Origin: Alcanivorax sp.
GTDB taxonomy: Bacteria > Pseudomonadota > Gammaproteobacteria > Pseudomonadales > Alcanivoracaceae
Assembly: GCA_007135015.1 (NCBI GenBank)
Contig: SLJS01000329.1
Location: 1-5,541, forward strand
Direction: 5' to 3'
Length of the DNA: 5,541 nucleotides
Numbering within the stretch: position 1 is the stretch's first letter; each line of letters starts with the position of its first letter. Below, piece by piece: positions 1 through 5,409 of the stretch. The notes beneath the pieces were generated by a model, which saw nothing but the letters and a program-made list of their open reading frames with translations, did not search any database and was not told the origin of the DNA. The translations under genes and the position numbers were made by a program.

Positions 1-571
1 CGCCGGCACTGGCCGGGGTGTCGCCGTCGAAAGCCATCCAGGCATGCCAGCCCTCGGAGGCGGGCAGCCGGGCCAGCCAGGGAATGGCGACGCGGCCGAG
101 ATCAAAGGCATCGCAGACAATGGCGGCGAAGGCTTCGCCGTCTTCCCGGCCCACCTCGCGCAGGGGCAGCCCGGTCTCCACTTCGGGCAGGGGCTCGTCC
201 CGGCCGCGCCGGAATTTCTGCCAGGCACGGGCGCGTTTCAGCCCGGCGGCCTCGCACAGGGGGGCGACCTCCTCGTCCCGGGTGGCCGGGTCCGGTTGCA
301 GGAAAAAGCGCTCGACGCCGGCGTCCCGGTAGCGCTCGACCAGGGCCCGGATGTCGTTTTCGTGTATCGGTCGCTCACGGCCCAGCCCCAGGGCCCGGTT
401 GATGGTGATGGCCGTCGGCGGCAGGGCCGCGGCGATGGAGGCAATGCCGTCCGCCGCCGGTTCCAGGGCAAGCCCCAGTTCCTGTCGCAGCGGTTCGTCG
501 GCCACCTGGTGCAACGCGGTCAGCGCCTGGCGCTCAATGGCTTCCGCTTCCTCTGTCCACTGTTCTTTCAT
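1..571 (-). CDS. GNAT family N-acetyltransferase, C-terminus missing (runs off the left edge)
   Basis: The minus strand is open from ATG at 571 to the window edge, giving 190 residues (MKEQWTEEAEAIERQ at the start) with no stop. An N-terminal region carries INRALGLG (about residues 56-63) and RFFLQPDP (88-95). It is followed by WQKFRRG (117-123), then a region resembling the first half of a GNAT fold, ending in GWHAWMAFDGDTPASAG (174-190). In this family (GNAT enzymes of roughly 250 residues, from general knowledge) that last stretch lies just before the acetyl-CoA-binding motif, so the cofactor site should lie beyond the edge. GNAT enzymes move an acetyl group from acetyl-CoA to an amine. 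The substrate cannot be told here, and the protein is expected to be cytosolic. No strong ribosome binding site precedes ATG 571, so the exact start is less certain than the frame. The gene is divergent from the toxin-antitoxin operon, with 240 bases between the two start codons and no other gene visible there. Confidence 0.85.
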   Translation of the reverse strand, partial: MKEQWTEEAEAIERQALTALHQVADEPLRQELGLALEPAADGIASIAAALPPTAITINRALGLGRERPIHENDIRALVERYRDAGVERFFLQPDPATRDEEVAPLCEAAGLKRARAWQKFRRGRDEPLPEVETGLPLREVGREDGEAFAAIVCDAFDLGRVAIPWLARLPASEGWHAWMAFDGDTPASAG

Positions 572-753
572 GGTCGGCAAATGAAGTAGTCATTCTGGAT
601 GTTGTCTTCCAGGCGCCGGACGCTCACCTGGCGGAAACATGGAAAATCTGCTTCGGGAGTCCATTCTGCCGGAACGCCCCGGTGGCCGGAACCCGCCCGG
701 ACTGGTGTTCAGCAGGTGTGAAGCTCGGCCCTCCCCGTTGAGCCCGGAACAGC

Positions 754-782
754 TTGTCGAGGTTAGTCTGGTTTATTAGACT
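754..782 (+). promoter_or_regulatory. Candidate sigma70 promoter of the toxin-antitoxin operon
   Basis: TTGTCG (754-759) as -35 and TAGACT (777-782) as -10 are separated by exactly 17 bases, each matching 4 of 6 consensus positions. Transcription would begin near 789, leaving a leader of about 23 bases before the ATG at 812. The -10 element lies inside the long palindrome at 761-786, as expected for repression by the antitoxin complex. The call rests on sequence alone. Confidence 0.5.
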
Positions 783-802
783 AACCAGTGAACCCCTACT
801 GG
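761..802. promoter_or_regulatory. Double palindrome, probable autoregulatory operator
   Basis: Two perfect inverted repeats lie next to each other. The long one has arms GGTTAGTCT (761-769) and AGACTAACC (778-786). The short one has arms CCAGT (785-789) and ACTGG (798-802). Both have 8-base spacers, and their centres (773.5 and 793.5) are 20 bp apart, close to two helical turns. A further overlapping pair, CTGGTT (768-773) and AACCAG (783-788), strengthens the dyad character. Phd/YefM-type antitoxins are known to repress their own operons by binding long and short palindromes upstream, so operator function is a reasonable inference. Confidence 0.65.
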
Positions 803-811
803 CCGGGCAAT

Positions 812-1069
812 ATGGAAATCGTCAATATTCACGAAGCCAAGACGCATCTCTCGCGCCTGCTCGAGCGTGTGGCGCGGGGGGAGTCGTTCGTGATTGCGCG
901 GGCCGGGCAACCGGTGGCGCGGGTGATCGGCGTGGACGCGCCAGCACCTGACAGGCAGCGCCGGCTGGGTTTTCTGCAGGGAGAGATTGAGGTGCCCGAC
1001 GATTTTGATCGTATGGGCGAGGAGGCCATTACAGGGATGTTTGAACGCAGCGATGATTCTTCTGCTTGA
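812..1069 (+). CDS. Type II antitoxin, Phd/YefM family
   Basis: The product has 85 residues. MEIVNIHEAKTHLSRLLERV at the start is the classic Phd/YefM DNA-binding N-terminus. It is followed by GESFVIARAGQPVARV (23-38) and a C-terminal toxin-binding tail with GEIEVPDDFDRM (57-68) and MFE (76-78). The role is to bind and neutralise the PIN-domain toxin encoded next and, with it, to repress the operon through the upstream palindromes. A GTG at 788 would add eight residues (MNPYWPGN). I prefer ATG 812 because family members begin at this motif and because GTG 788 lies inside the short palindrome and at the predicted transcription start. The ribosome binding site is weak. The 3' end overlaps the toxin gene by 17 bases, typical of a coupled antitoxin-toxin pair. 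Confidence 0.93.
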   Translation: MEIVNIHEAKTHLSRLLERVARGESFVIARAGQPVARVIGVDAPAPDRQRRLGFLQGEIEVPDDFDRMGEEAITGMFERSDDSSA

Positions 1070-1439
1070 TACCCATCTCCTGCTATGGGCGGCCGGCGCG
1101 CCCGAGAGGCTGTCGACCCCGGCCCGGGAACTGATCGAGAACCCGGAGAACGAACTCTGGTTCAGCGCCGCCAGCCTGTGGGAGATCACCATCAAACACG
1201 GGTTGGGACGACGCGACTTCCGGGTCGAGCCCAGCCAGTTTCGCCGCGCGCTGCTGGAAAACGGCTACCGCGAGCTGCCCGTGCTCGGCCCTCACACCCT
1301 GGCTACCGGGCACCTCCCGCCCATCCACAAGGACCCCTTTGACCGCCTGCTGGTTGCCCAGGCCGAGACCGAAGGCGCGCTCTTGCTTACCACTGACGAG
1401 ATCCTGGCCCGTTACCCCGGGCCTGTAAGAAAGGTCTGA
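1053..1439 (+). CDS. vapC: Type II toxin, VapC-like PIN-domain ribonuclease
   Basis: The product has 128 residues, the usual length of VapC-like toxins. It starts MILLLDTHLLLWAAG, with the first catalytic acid at D6. WEITIK supplies E44, HKDPFDRLLVAQA (92-104) supplies D94/D97, and LLTTD supplies D115, so the acidic Mg2+-binding set of a PIN nuclease is intact. PIN toxins cleave RNA (tRNA or rRNA sites in studied members); the target here is unknown. The HLLLW and DPFDRLL pattern suits the PIN subgroup usually paired with Phd/YefM antitoxins rather than AbrB-type VapB. An upstream in-frame ATG at 987 would put 22 extra residues inside the antitoxin gene and is unlikely. There is no good ribosome binding site just before 1053, so translation probably depends on coupling to the antitoxin, which would keep toxin level below antitoxin level. 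Confidence 0.93.
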   Translation: MILLLDTHLLLWAAGAPERLSTPARELIENPENELWFSAASLWEITIKHGLGRRDFRVEPSQFRRALLENGYRELPVLGPHTLATGHLPPIHKDPFDRLLVAQAETEGALLLTTDEILARYPGPVRKV

Positions 1440-1499
1440 CATGAGGCCGGCCCCGAAAACTCGAAGAACCCGCTGCACAGGAACCCACCCGTGAAAAAC

Positions 1500-3146
1500 T
1501 CATGAGCGCCAGCCCATGATGCAGTTCCGCCCGGCCTTCTTGGCGGCATAGAGCGCCTGGTCGGCCTTGTTCATGAGCTGTTCCATGCTGTCGCCCTGCT
1601 CGCGCATCGCATAACCAAGACTGGCCGTGACCCTGAACTGCTCGCCCTCATGAGCCGTTTCACTATCCTGCATTTCCCTGCAAAGCCGCTCGGCCAGGGC
1701 GCGTGCTTCTTCTTCGCTGGCGTTGAGGCAGGCCACGGCAAATTCCTCGCCGCCGAGACGGGCGACAAGATCCCCCTGGCGCATGTAGCGGGAGAGCAAT
1801 CGGGCGGCGTTGCGCAAGGCATCATCGCCGGCGGCATGTCCGTAGCGGTCGTTGACGTCCTTGAAGTGATCGAGATCCAGTGTAATCACGGCAAGCGGGA
1901 TGTCATGCCGCTGGGCCTGGGCGAAGTCACGGGCCAGTTCCTCATAAAAATAGCGGCGGTTGGGCAAACCGGTCAGGGCATCGGTGCGCGCGTCGGACTC
2001 GGCGCGCACGCGAGCCTGTTCCAGCTCGCCGGTATGTCGGCGAATCTGCACTCGCAGGCTGATAATGTGGGCGAACATCAAAAGCCCGACCAGCGCCACA
2101 AGACCGATACCGATCTGGGTGCGATACCTCCACAGGATTTCCCCCGCCGTGATCTGCCGCTCGGGCTGGTACAGGAACTGCTGCATGTCGACTTCCTGTG
2201 CCATCAGCCCCTGCTCCCGGAAGACCTGCTCGATGCGGCGCCATCGCTGCTCGTTCATGTAGCCGACGGGAACCACGTCCGCCAGGATGAGCCGGATGAT
2301 CTCACGCGCCTCGAATTCATGGTGATCCCGGCTCTTGTTCTGGGTGTTGTAATGTTCCTGGATCAGGTCGATGACCTCGCCGGGGTGCTCGACGGCATAT
2401 TCCCAGCCTCTCAGGGTGGCGTCGCGAAAGTCGCGCACCATCTCCGGGTCACGCTCGATCACCGCTTCGGTGGTCACCAGGGTGTCGCCATAGAAGTCCA
2501 CGCCAAAGCTCCGCGGCTCGAAAACCCTGTAGGGAATACCAAGCTGCTGCAGGCGGTACGACTCATTGGTGGCATAGGCGTTGTAGGCATCGGTGCGGCC
2601 GTCAATCAGGGCGCGCGGGTCAGGGTCACTGGGCAGGATGCGAATATCCTCTCCGGTGATCCCCGCCCGGTTCAGCATGGCCATCAGTTCGGCGTTCATG
2701 TAGCCGCCGCCCAGCATGGCCCGCCTGCCGCGCAGATCTTCCAGCTCGTGAATGCCCGAGTCCTCGAGGCTGATCAGAATCGAGGGCGAATGCTGGTACA
2801 CCGTGGCCAGGGCAACCACCGGCACGCCGGTGGAACGGTAGATCAATACCCCGGTATCGGCGACGGCGAAGTCCACCCGGCCACCCAGGAGCTGATCCAC
2901 CGTACTGATGCCCGTGCGGTACTCATGCAGGCTTACGTCCAGACCCGCCTCGCGGTAATACCCCTGATGGATGGCGGCGTAATAACCGGCAAACTGGAAC
3001 TGGTGCGCCCATTTGAGCTGTACACGCACCGGCTGAAGCTCCTGGCTGGAGCCGGCAACGGCGTTCGACGGCACAACGGCCAGCACAAGCACCATCCACA
3101 GCAAAGCCCCGCGGATGGCGCCCCGATCGCCTTGCCCTGTGCTCAT
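1500..3146 (-). CDS. Membrane diguanylate cyclase with NMT1/THI5-like periplasmic binding domain
   Basis: The product has 548 residues. A signal-like segment (about 11-32, ending SNAVAG) precedes an NMT1/THI5-like substrate-binding domain (about 38-300), marked by LKWAHQFQFAGYYAAIHQGYY (44-64, KWAHQFQFAGYY being the most typical part). One membrane helix follows (about 345-364), then a short linker and a GGDEF domain. That domain has DALTGLPNRR (389-398), DLDHFKDVND (424-433), the variant signature GGEEF (465-469) and an RxxD product-inhibition site, RQGD (456-459), exactly five residues before it. All key residues look intact, so it should make c-di-GMP from two GTP when the periplasmic domain binds ligand. 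Thiamine-pyrimidine-like compounds are known ligands of the family, but the ligand here is unknown. No ABC permease or ATPase gene adjoins it, which supports a sensor rather than a transport role. GGGGGA lies just upstream of ATG 3146. The gene is convergent with the toxin and divergent from the adhesin. Confidence 0.94.
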   Translation of the reverse strand: MSTGQGDRGAIRGALLWMVLVLAVVPSNAVAGSSQELQPVRVQLKWAHQFQFAGYYAAIHQGYYREAGLDVSLHEYRTGISTVDQLLGGRVDFAVADTGVLIYRSTGVPVVALATVYQHSPSILISLEDSGIHELEDLRGRRAMLGGGYMNAELMAMLNRAGITGEDIRILPSDPDPRALIDGRTDAYNAYATNESYRLQQLGIPYRVFEPRSFGVDFYGDTLVTTEAVIERDPEMVRDFRDATLRGWEYAVEHPGEVIDLIQEHYNTQNKSRDHHEFEAREIIRLILADVVPVGYMNEQRWRRIEQVFREQGLMAQEVDMQQFLYQPERQITAGEILWRYRTQIGIGLVALVGLLMFAHIISLRVQIRRHTGELEQARVRAESDARTDALTGLPNRRYFYEELARDFAQAQRHDIPLAVITLDLDHFKDVNDRYGHAAGDDALRNAARLLSRYMRQGDLVARLGGEEFAVACLNASEEEARALAERLCREMQDSETAHEGEQFRVTASLGYAMREQGDSMEQLMNKADQALYAAKKAGRNCIMGWRS

Positions 3147-3179
3147 TCTTCCCCCGACGCAAACCGCGTAAACAGTTGA

Positions 3180-3208
3180 AAGCTACAGAATCGACCCCCT
3201 CGGGGCAA
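3180..3208 (-). promoter_or_regulatory. Weak candidate promoter for the diguanylate cyclase gene
   Basis: Read on the minus strand, TTGCCC (3208-3203) and TAGCTT (3185-3180) are separated by 17 bases, about 35 bases upstream of the start codon. The -35 matches 4 of 6 and the -10 only 3 of 6 consensus positions, so this is tentative. Confidence 0.28.
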
Positions 3209-3305
3209 GAAAGCCGGTATTCGCACTCAATGCTCAGGCGCACCGGGGCCATCATGGCTTGCCGCCGCCTCGTTCATCTCCCCTTGTAAGGAATCTGTAA
3301 GGCAG

Positions 3306-3322
3306 CCCGTGTTAGCAACGGG
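3306..3322 (+). other. Small hairpin in the presumed adhesin leader
   Basis: CCCGT (3306-3310) and ACGGG (3318-3322) are perfect inverted arms around a 7-base loop. It lies just upstream of the larger hairpin at 3327-3357. The short stem could arise by chance, so function is uncertain. Confidence 0.35.
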
Positions 3323-3326
3323 ATAG

Positions 3327-3357
3327 AGGCGCGCCCGGGGCCCTCTCCGGTGCGCCT
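3327..3357 (+). other. GC-rich hairpin, attenuator-like, upstream of the adhesin gene
   Basis: AGGCGC (3327-3332) pairs with GCGCCT (3352-3357). The stem continues inward with a possible G-U pair and CC/GG pairs, with one bulged base, around a CT-rich loop. It is followed by TTGT, a poor U-tract. Because the flanking genes diverge, it does not sit at the end of either one. If transcribed, it would be in the adhesin leader, where it could act as a weak terminator or attenuator or as an RNA-stability element. That role is inference. Confidence 0.4.
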
Positions 3358-3440
3358 TGTCGGTGTATTGAAAAAAGCGAATGGATCAGGCGAGGGAAGG
3401 CCCGGTTCCATCTGCGCGCAGAAGCCGGAGCGCCCCTCGC

Positions 3441-3447
3441 GGGAGGA
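3441..3447 (+). promoter_or_regulatory. Strong ribosome binding site of the adhesin gene
   Basis: GGGAGGA ends six bases before ATG 3454. This near-ideal Shine-Dalgarno match fixes the start and suggests efficient translation. Confidence 0.85.
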
Positions 3448-3453
3448 ACTGTC

Positions 3454-4749
3454 ATGAGATATGAAAACGATCCCGGACTGCGCAAGCCCTTCGGAATCAG
3501 CTCCACGCTGGCCGCCATCGTAGGTGCCAGTCTCCTGCTGGCGCCGCCGCCGACAAAGGCCGCATTTGAATGTGCTGACAGTGATGGAGATACGAGCGGC
3601 GCCTCCGCGACGGGCGCTGGTGCAATCGCCTGCGGATCGCAGGCCGAGGCCGATGGAGACCGGAGCAGCGCCTATGGCAGTCATGCGTACACGGAGAGCT
3701 CCGCCAGCGCGTTCGGCTCCTGGGCCGACGCTGAAGCCGTCGGCAGTACTGCCATGGGCCGCGATGCGCACGCGGGCGGCGAGGGAGAGGATGGCGGTAG
3801 AAATGCCACCGCCGTGGGGCGCGACGCCCGCGCCTCCCACGACCGCAGTGCTGCCTTCGGTACGGGTGAAATCGAGGATCCCGACGACCCCGCCGCAAAC
3901 CTGGCCGGCGCCCGGGCGGAAGAAGCCACAGCCGCCGGCTGGCAGGCGCGCGCCGAGGGCACCGAAAGCAGTGCCTATGGCGCCTCCTCCCACGCCGAAA
4001 GCTTTGCCAGCAGCGCCTACGGACGGGACGCGCATGCGGAAGGCTTCAACACCAGCGCCTATGGCCGCGATGCGCACGCAGAGGAAACCTCTAGCAGCGC
4101 CTACGGCCACAACGCACATGCCGAAGGCGCCGCAAGCAGTGCCTATGGCCGCAACGCTCATGCCGCGGGAACGAGCAGTAGCGCCTACGGTCGCTTCAGC
4201 CATGCCGAGGCCAACTTCTCCAGCGCCTTCGGAAACTCGGCGGAGGCAAGCGGCACGGGCGCCAGTGCCGTGGGTTCCAACAGCAAGGCCGAAGCGGATT
4301 CATCACTGGCCCTGGGCCAGGGCGCTCACGCCACCGCTGACAACAGCGTGGCACTGGGCAGCGGCTCGGTGGCCGACGAGGAAGACACCGTCTCGGTGGG
4401 AAGCGAAGGCAATGAGCGGCGGGTGACCAATGTGGAGGCCGGCGTCAACGCCACCGACGCGGTGAACGTGGCCCAGTTCGAGAAAGAGATCGACGCCCTG
4501 GACGAGCGGGTTGAGCAGATGGGCTCCATGAGCGCGGCCATGACCAATATGGCAATCAATGCCATGGGCCGGAGCGGTGATCGTGGACGACTGGCCGCCG
4601 GGGTGGGCCTCATGGGTGGCGAGGAATCGGTGTCGGTCGGCTACGGACGCCACCTGGACGAGCTGTACGAGGGCGGCTCCTTCAGTATCGGCGGTGCCTT
4701 CACCGGCGACGAAACCTCGGTGGGCGTCGGCATCGGCTTCGATCTGTGA
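3454..4749 (+). CDS. YadA-like trimeric autotransporter adhesin (type Vc secretion)
   Basis: The product has 431 residues, small for this family. A signal peptide (about 1-36, hydrophobic STLAAIVGASLLLA, cut likely after PPPTKA) leads to a YadA-type head of 14-residue repeats with the S-S-A-Y-G core. These are irregular over about 70-170, with insertions near 107-117 and 137-160, and in perfect register from S172 to G316. A neck follows (about 312-341: RRVTNVEAGVNATDAVNVAQF), then a very short coiled coil (EKEIDALDERVEQM) and a membrane anchor (about 358-431) with four predicted beta strands. Three chains should together form one 12-stranded outer-membrane barrel that exports the head, giving a surface adhesin for cells, matrix or abiotic surfaces; the target is unknown. 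C40 and C60 near the mature N-terminus could form a disulfide. The last residue is Leu (GIGFDL), where Trp or Phe is usual. The gene is divergent from the cyclase, and the lipoprotein gene follows after 141 bases. Confidence 0.93.
   Translation: MRYENDPGLRKPFGISSTLAAIVGASLLLAPPPTKAAFECADSDGDTSGASATGAGAIACGSQAEADGDRSSAYGSHAYTESSASAFGSWADAEAVGSTAMGRDAHAGGEGEDGGRNATAVGRDARASHDRSAAFGTGEIEDPDDPAANLAGARAEEATAAGWQARAEGTESSAYGASSHAESFASSAYGRDAHAEGFNTSAYGRDAHAEETSSSAYGHNAHAEGAASSAYGRNAHAAGTSSSAYGRFSHAEANFSSAFGNSAEASGTGASAVGSNSKAEADSSLALGQGAHATADNSVALGSGSVADEEDTVSVGSEGNERRVTNVEAGVNATDAVNVAQFEKEIDALDERVEQMGSMSAAMTNMAINAMGRSGDRGRLAAGVGLMGGEESVSVGYGRHLDELYEGGSFSIGGAFTGDETSVGVGIGFDL
3967..4401 (+). repeat. 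Tandem degenerate 42-bp repeats coding for adhesin head units
   Basis: Codons for residues 172-316 run in a constant 14-residue period (S-S-A-Y-G-x-x-A-H-A-E-x-x-x and variants), giving about ten units of 42 bp with no register breaks. Units in the middle (for example SSAYGRDAHAEG and SSAYGHNAHAEG) are most alike, while those near the 3' end drift to SxALG forms. Since 42 is a multiple of three, gain or loss of a unit would keep the reading frame. Confidence 0.88.
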
Positions 4750-4764
4750 AGCGCGCCCGGCGGC

Positions 4765-4793
4765 TTGCCCCGGCCCGGTGAAGTACGCTATCC
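4765..4793 (+). promoter_or_regulatory. Very tentative promoter for the lipoprotein gene
   Basis: TTGCCC (4765-4770) could be a -35 element, with a poor -10 within TACGCTATCC (4784-4793). If used, it leaves a leader of roughly 90 bases before ATG 4891. No convincing Rho-independent terminator separates this point from the adhesin gene, so readthrough from the adhesin promoter is equally possible. Confidence 0.22.
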
Positions 4794-4808
4794 CTGTCTC
4801 CGGGCCAT

Positions 4809-4824
4809 GGGTGTCGCAAAAACC
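4809..4824 (+). repeat. Dispersed copy of the right-end repeat motif
   Basis: GGGTGTCGCAAAAACC shares its first 13 bases exactly with 5412-5424. It matches the reverse complement of 5524-5539 at 14 of 16 positions. The lipoprotein gene therefore lies between inverted copies of this motif. The downstream text (CCGCTGCTGCGG, about 4847) loosely resembles the hairpin of the right-end element, so this may be a decayed relative. Confidence 0.45.
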
Positions 4825-4880
4825 GCTACAGAAACCGCTGCTGCGGGGACTATGGAGCCTTTTGCGCCGCCCTCCAGAGA

Positions 4881-4886
4881 AGGAGG
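4881..4886 (+). promoter_or_regulatory. Ribosome binding site of the lipoprotein gene
   Basis: AGGAGG lies four bases before ATG 4891. It selects this start over in-frame upstream ATGs at 4765, 4807 and 4852, which lack such a site and would bury the signal peptide. Confidence 0.85.
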
Positions 4887-4890
4887 ATTC

Positions 4891-5268
4891 ATGGGTCTGC
4901 CATTGCACCGAAACAGGCACCGTACACGGCATTACGCATGTCGCCTTGCGGCAATGCTGCTCGCACTCTGGCTGGGCGGCTGCACCATCCCCGTGGAGGT
5001 CCGCCAGGCCGGGCCCGAACCGGAGCCGCCCCGGCCACCGCAACCGCCCGAGCCCGAAGAGGCCGACCAGCTGGTACTGGAGGCCACCTATCCCGGACCT
5101 TTCGAGGGCACCCTGATCCAGCGCGTTCGGGACCCGGCCACCCATGTCATCTGCTATCTCTATGTGCCCGAACAGGTCGCCCACACCCGGGAAGACGAGC
5201 GAATCGACTACGGTTCGGCAACCCTGGGCTCGATTGACTGCGTCGCGGATGGCCCCGGGCGGAGATAG
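4891..5268 (+). CDS. Small Pro-rich lipoprotein of unknown function
   Basis: The product has 125 residues. A basic N-region (HRNRHRTRHYACR) and hydrophobic core (LAAMLLALWL) lead to the lipobox LGGC, with the lipidated Cys at position 31. Thr at +2 is not the Asp inner-membrane retention signal, so outer-membrane sorting by Lol is expected. A Pro/Glu-rich linker (about 41-57: PEPEPPRPPQPPEPEE) connects to a small domain (about 60-120) with FEGTLIQRVRDPATHVICYL and YGSATLGSIDCV. C88 and C117 there could form a disulfide. I do not recognise a named family. The gene lies 141 bases after the trimeric autotransporter on the same strand, so a role in adhesin assembly or surface stability is possible. 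SadB, a lipoprotein encoded with the trimeric autotransporter SadA, is a precedent for the arrangement, but I see no sequence resemblance and no coiled coil. No clear terminator follows. Confidence 0.85.
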   Translation: MGLPLHRNRHRTRHYACRLAAMLLALWLGGCTIPVEVRQAGPEPEPPRPPQPPEPEEADQLVLEATYPGPFEGTLIQRVRDPATHVICYLYVPEQVAHTREDERIDYGSATLGSIDCVADGPGRR

Positions 5269-5409
5269 ACGAAGCAAACCGGGAGAAACCTGGTCGCGGG
5301 GTGCGCGGTGAATGCTTCGCGCCTGCCGCAACCATCCCCTCTTCGCTGGGAAATGGCGCAAAAGGCAATTGAGAATACGGCCTTGCTGGAGGGTTCCCTC
5401 TCCCCTGGT
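5269..5409. other. Non-coding spacer after the lipoprotein gene
   Basis: No gene is supported here. GAGGG (5389-5393) and CCCTC (5396-5400) are inverted but separated by only two bases, and no T-run follows. CCCTC (5396-5400) could instead pair with GAGGG at 5410-5414. Neither makes a standard intrinsic terminator, though the second might contribute to transcript-end structure together with the adjoining repeat element. Confidence 0.5.

Larger units (their letters stand above)
3147..3453. other. 307-base divergent intergenic region between cyclase and adhesin genes
   Basis: This stretch holds no convincing gene. It must carry the promoters of both divergent genes. On the plus strand it contains two hairpin-forming segments (3306-3322 and 3327-3357), an A-run at 3371-3376 and the strong ribosome binding site at 3441-3447. 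I could not identify a confident sigma70 promoter for the adhesin. TTGTAA (3284-3289) and TTGTCG (3357-3362) are possible -35 elements, but neither has a good -10 at normal spacing. No c-di-GMP riboswitch core was recognisable by eye. Confidence 0.7.

Noticed and set aside
44..589. A 181-codon plus-strand frame at the left edge
   Set aside because: The minus strand gives an uninterrupted GNAT-like protein over the same bases, with recognisable motifs. The plus product looks like its low-complexity antisense.
788..811. GTG at 788 as the antitoxin start
   Set aside because: It falls inside the short palindrome and at the predicted transcription start, and adds eight residues before the conserved family start.
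1440..1499. A bidirectional terminator between the convergent toxin and cyclase genes
   Set aside because: Only the short palindrome GGCCGGCC is present, with no adequate stem followed by a T-run on either strand.
1650..3179. A 509-codon open frame on the plus strand, antisense to the diguanylate cyclase
   Set aside because: The opposite strand encodes a clear two-domain protein with intact motifs. The antisense product has no recognisable domain; long antisense frames are expected in GC-rich coding DNA.
3147..3453. A c-di-GMP (GEMM-type) riboswitch upstream of the adhesin
   Set aside because: Considered because of the cyclase next door, but no conserved core or tetraloop-receptor segment was recognisable. 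A covariance-model search would settle it.
3274..4203. A 309-codon Gly/Ala-rich repetitive frame on the minus strand
   Set aside because: Its periodicity is the complement of the 42-bp adhesin repeats. The plus-strand frame has a signal peptide, neck, anchor and a strong ribosome binding site.
3524..4426. A 300-codon Pro/Ala-rich frame on the plus strand inside the adhesin gene
   Set aside because: It is an out-of-frame reading of the same repeats, without its own ribosome binding site or any domain.
4772..4806. Inverted GGCCCGG (4772-4778) and CCGGGCC (4800-4806) as an adhesin terminator
   Set aside because: The loop is 21 bases and no T-run follows. In such GC-rich sequence a 7-bp match may be chance.
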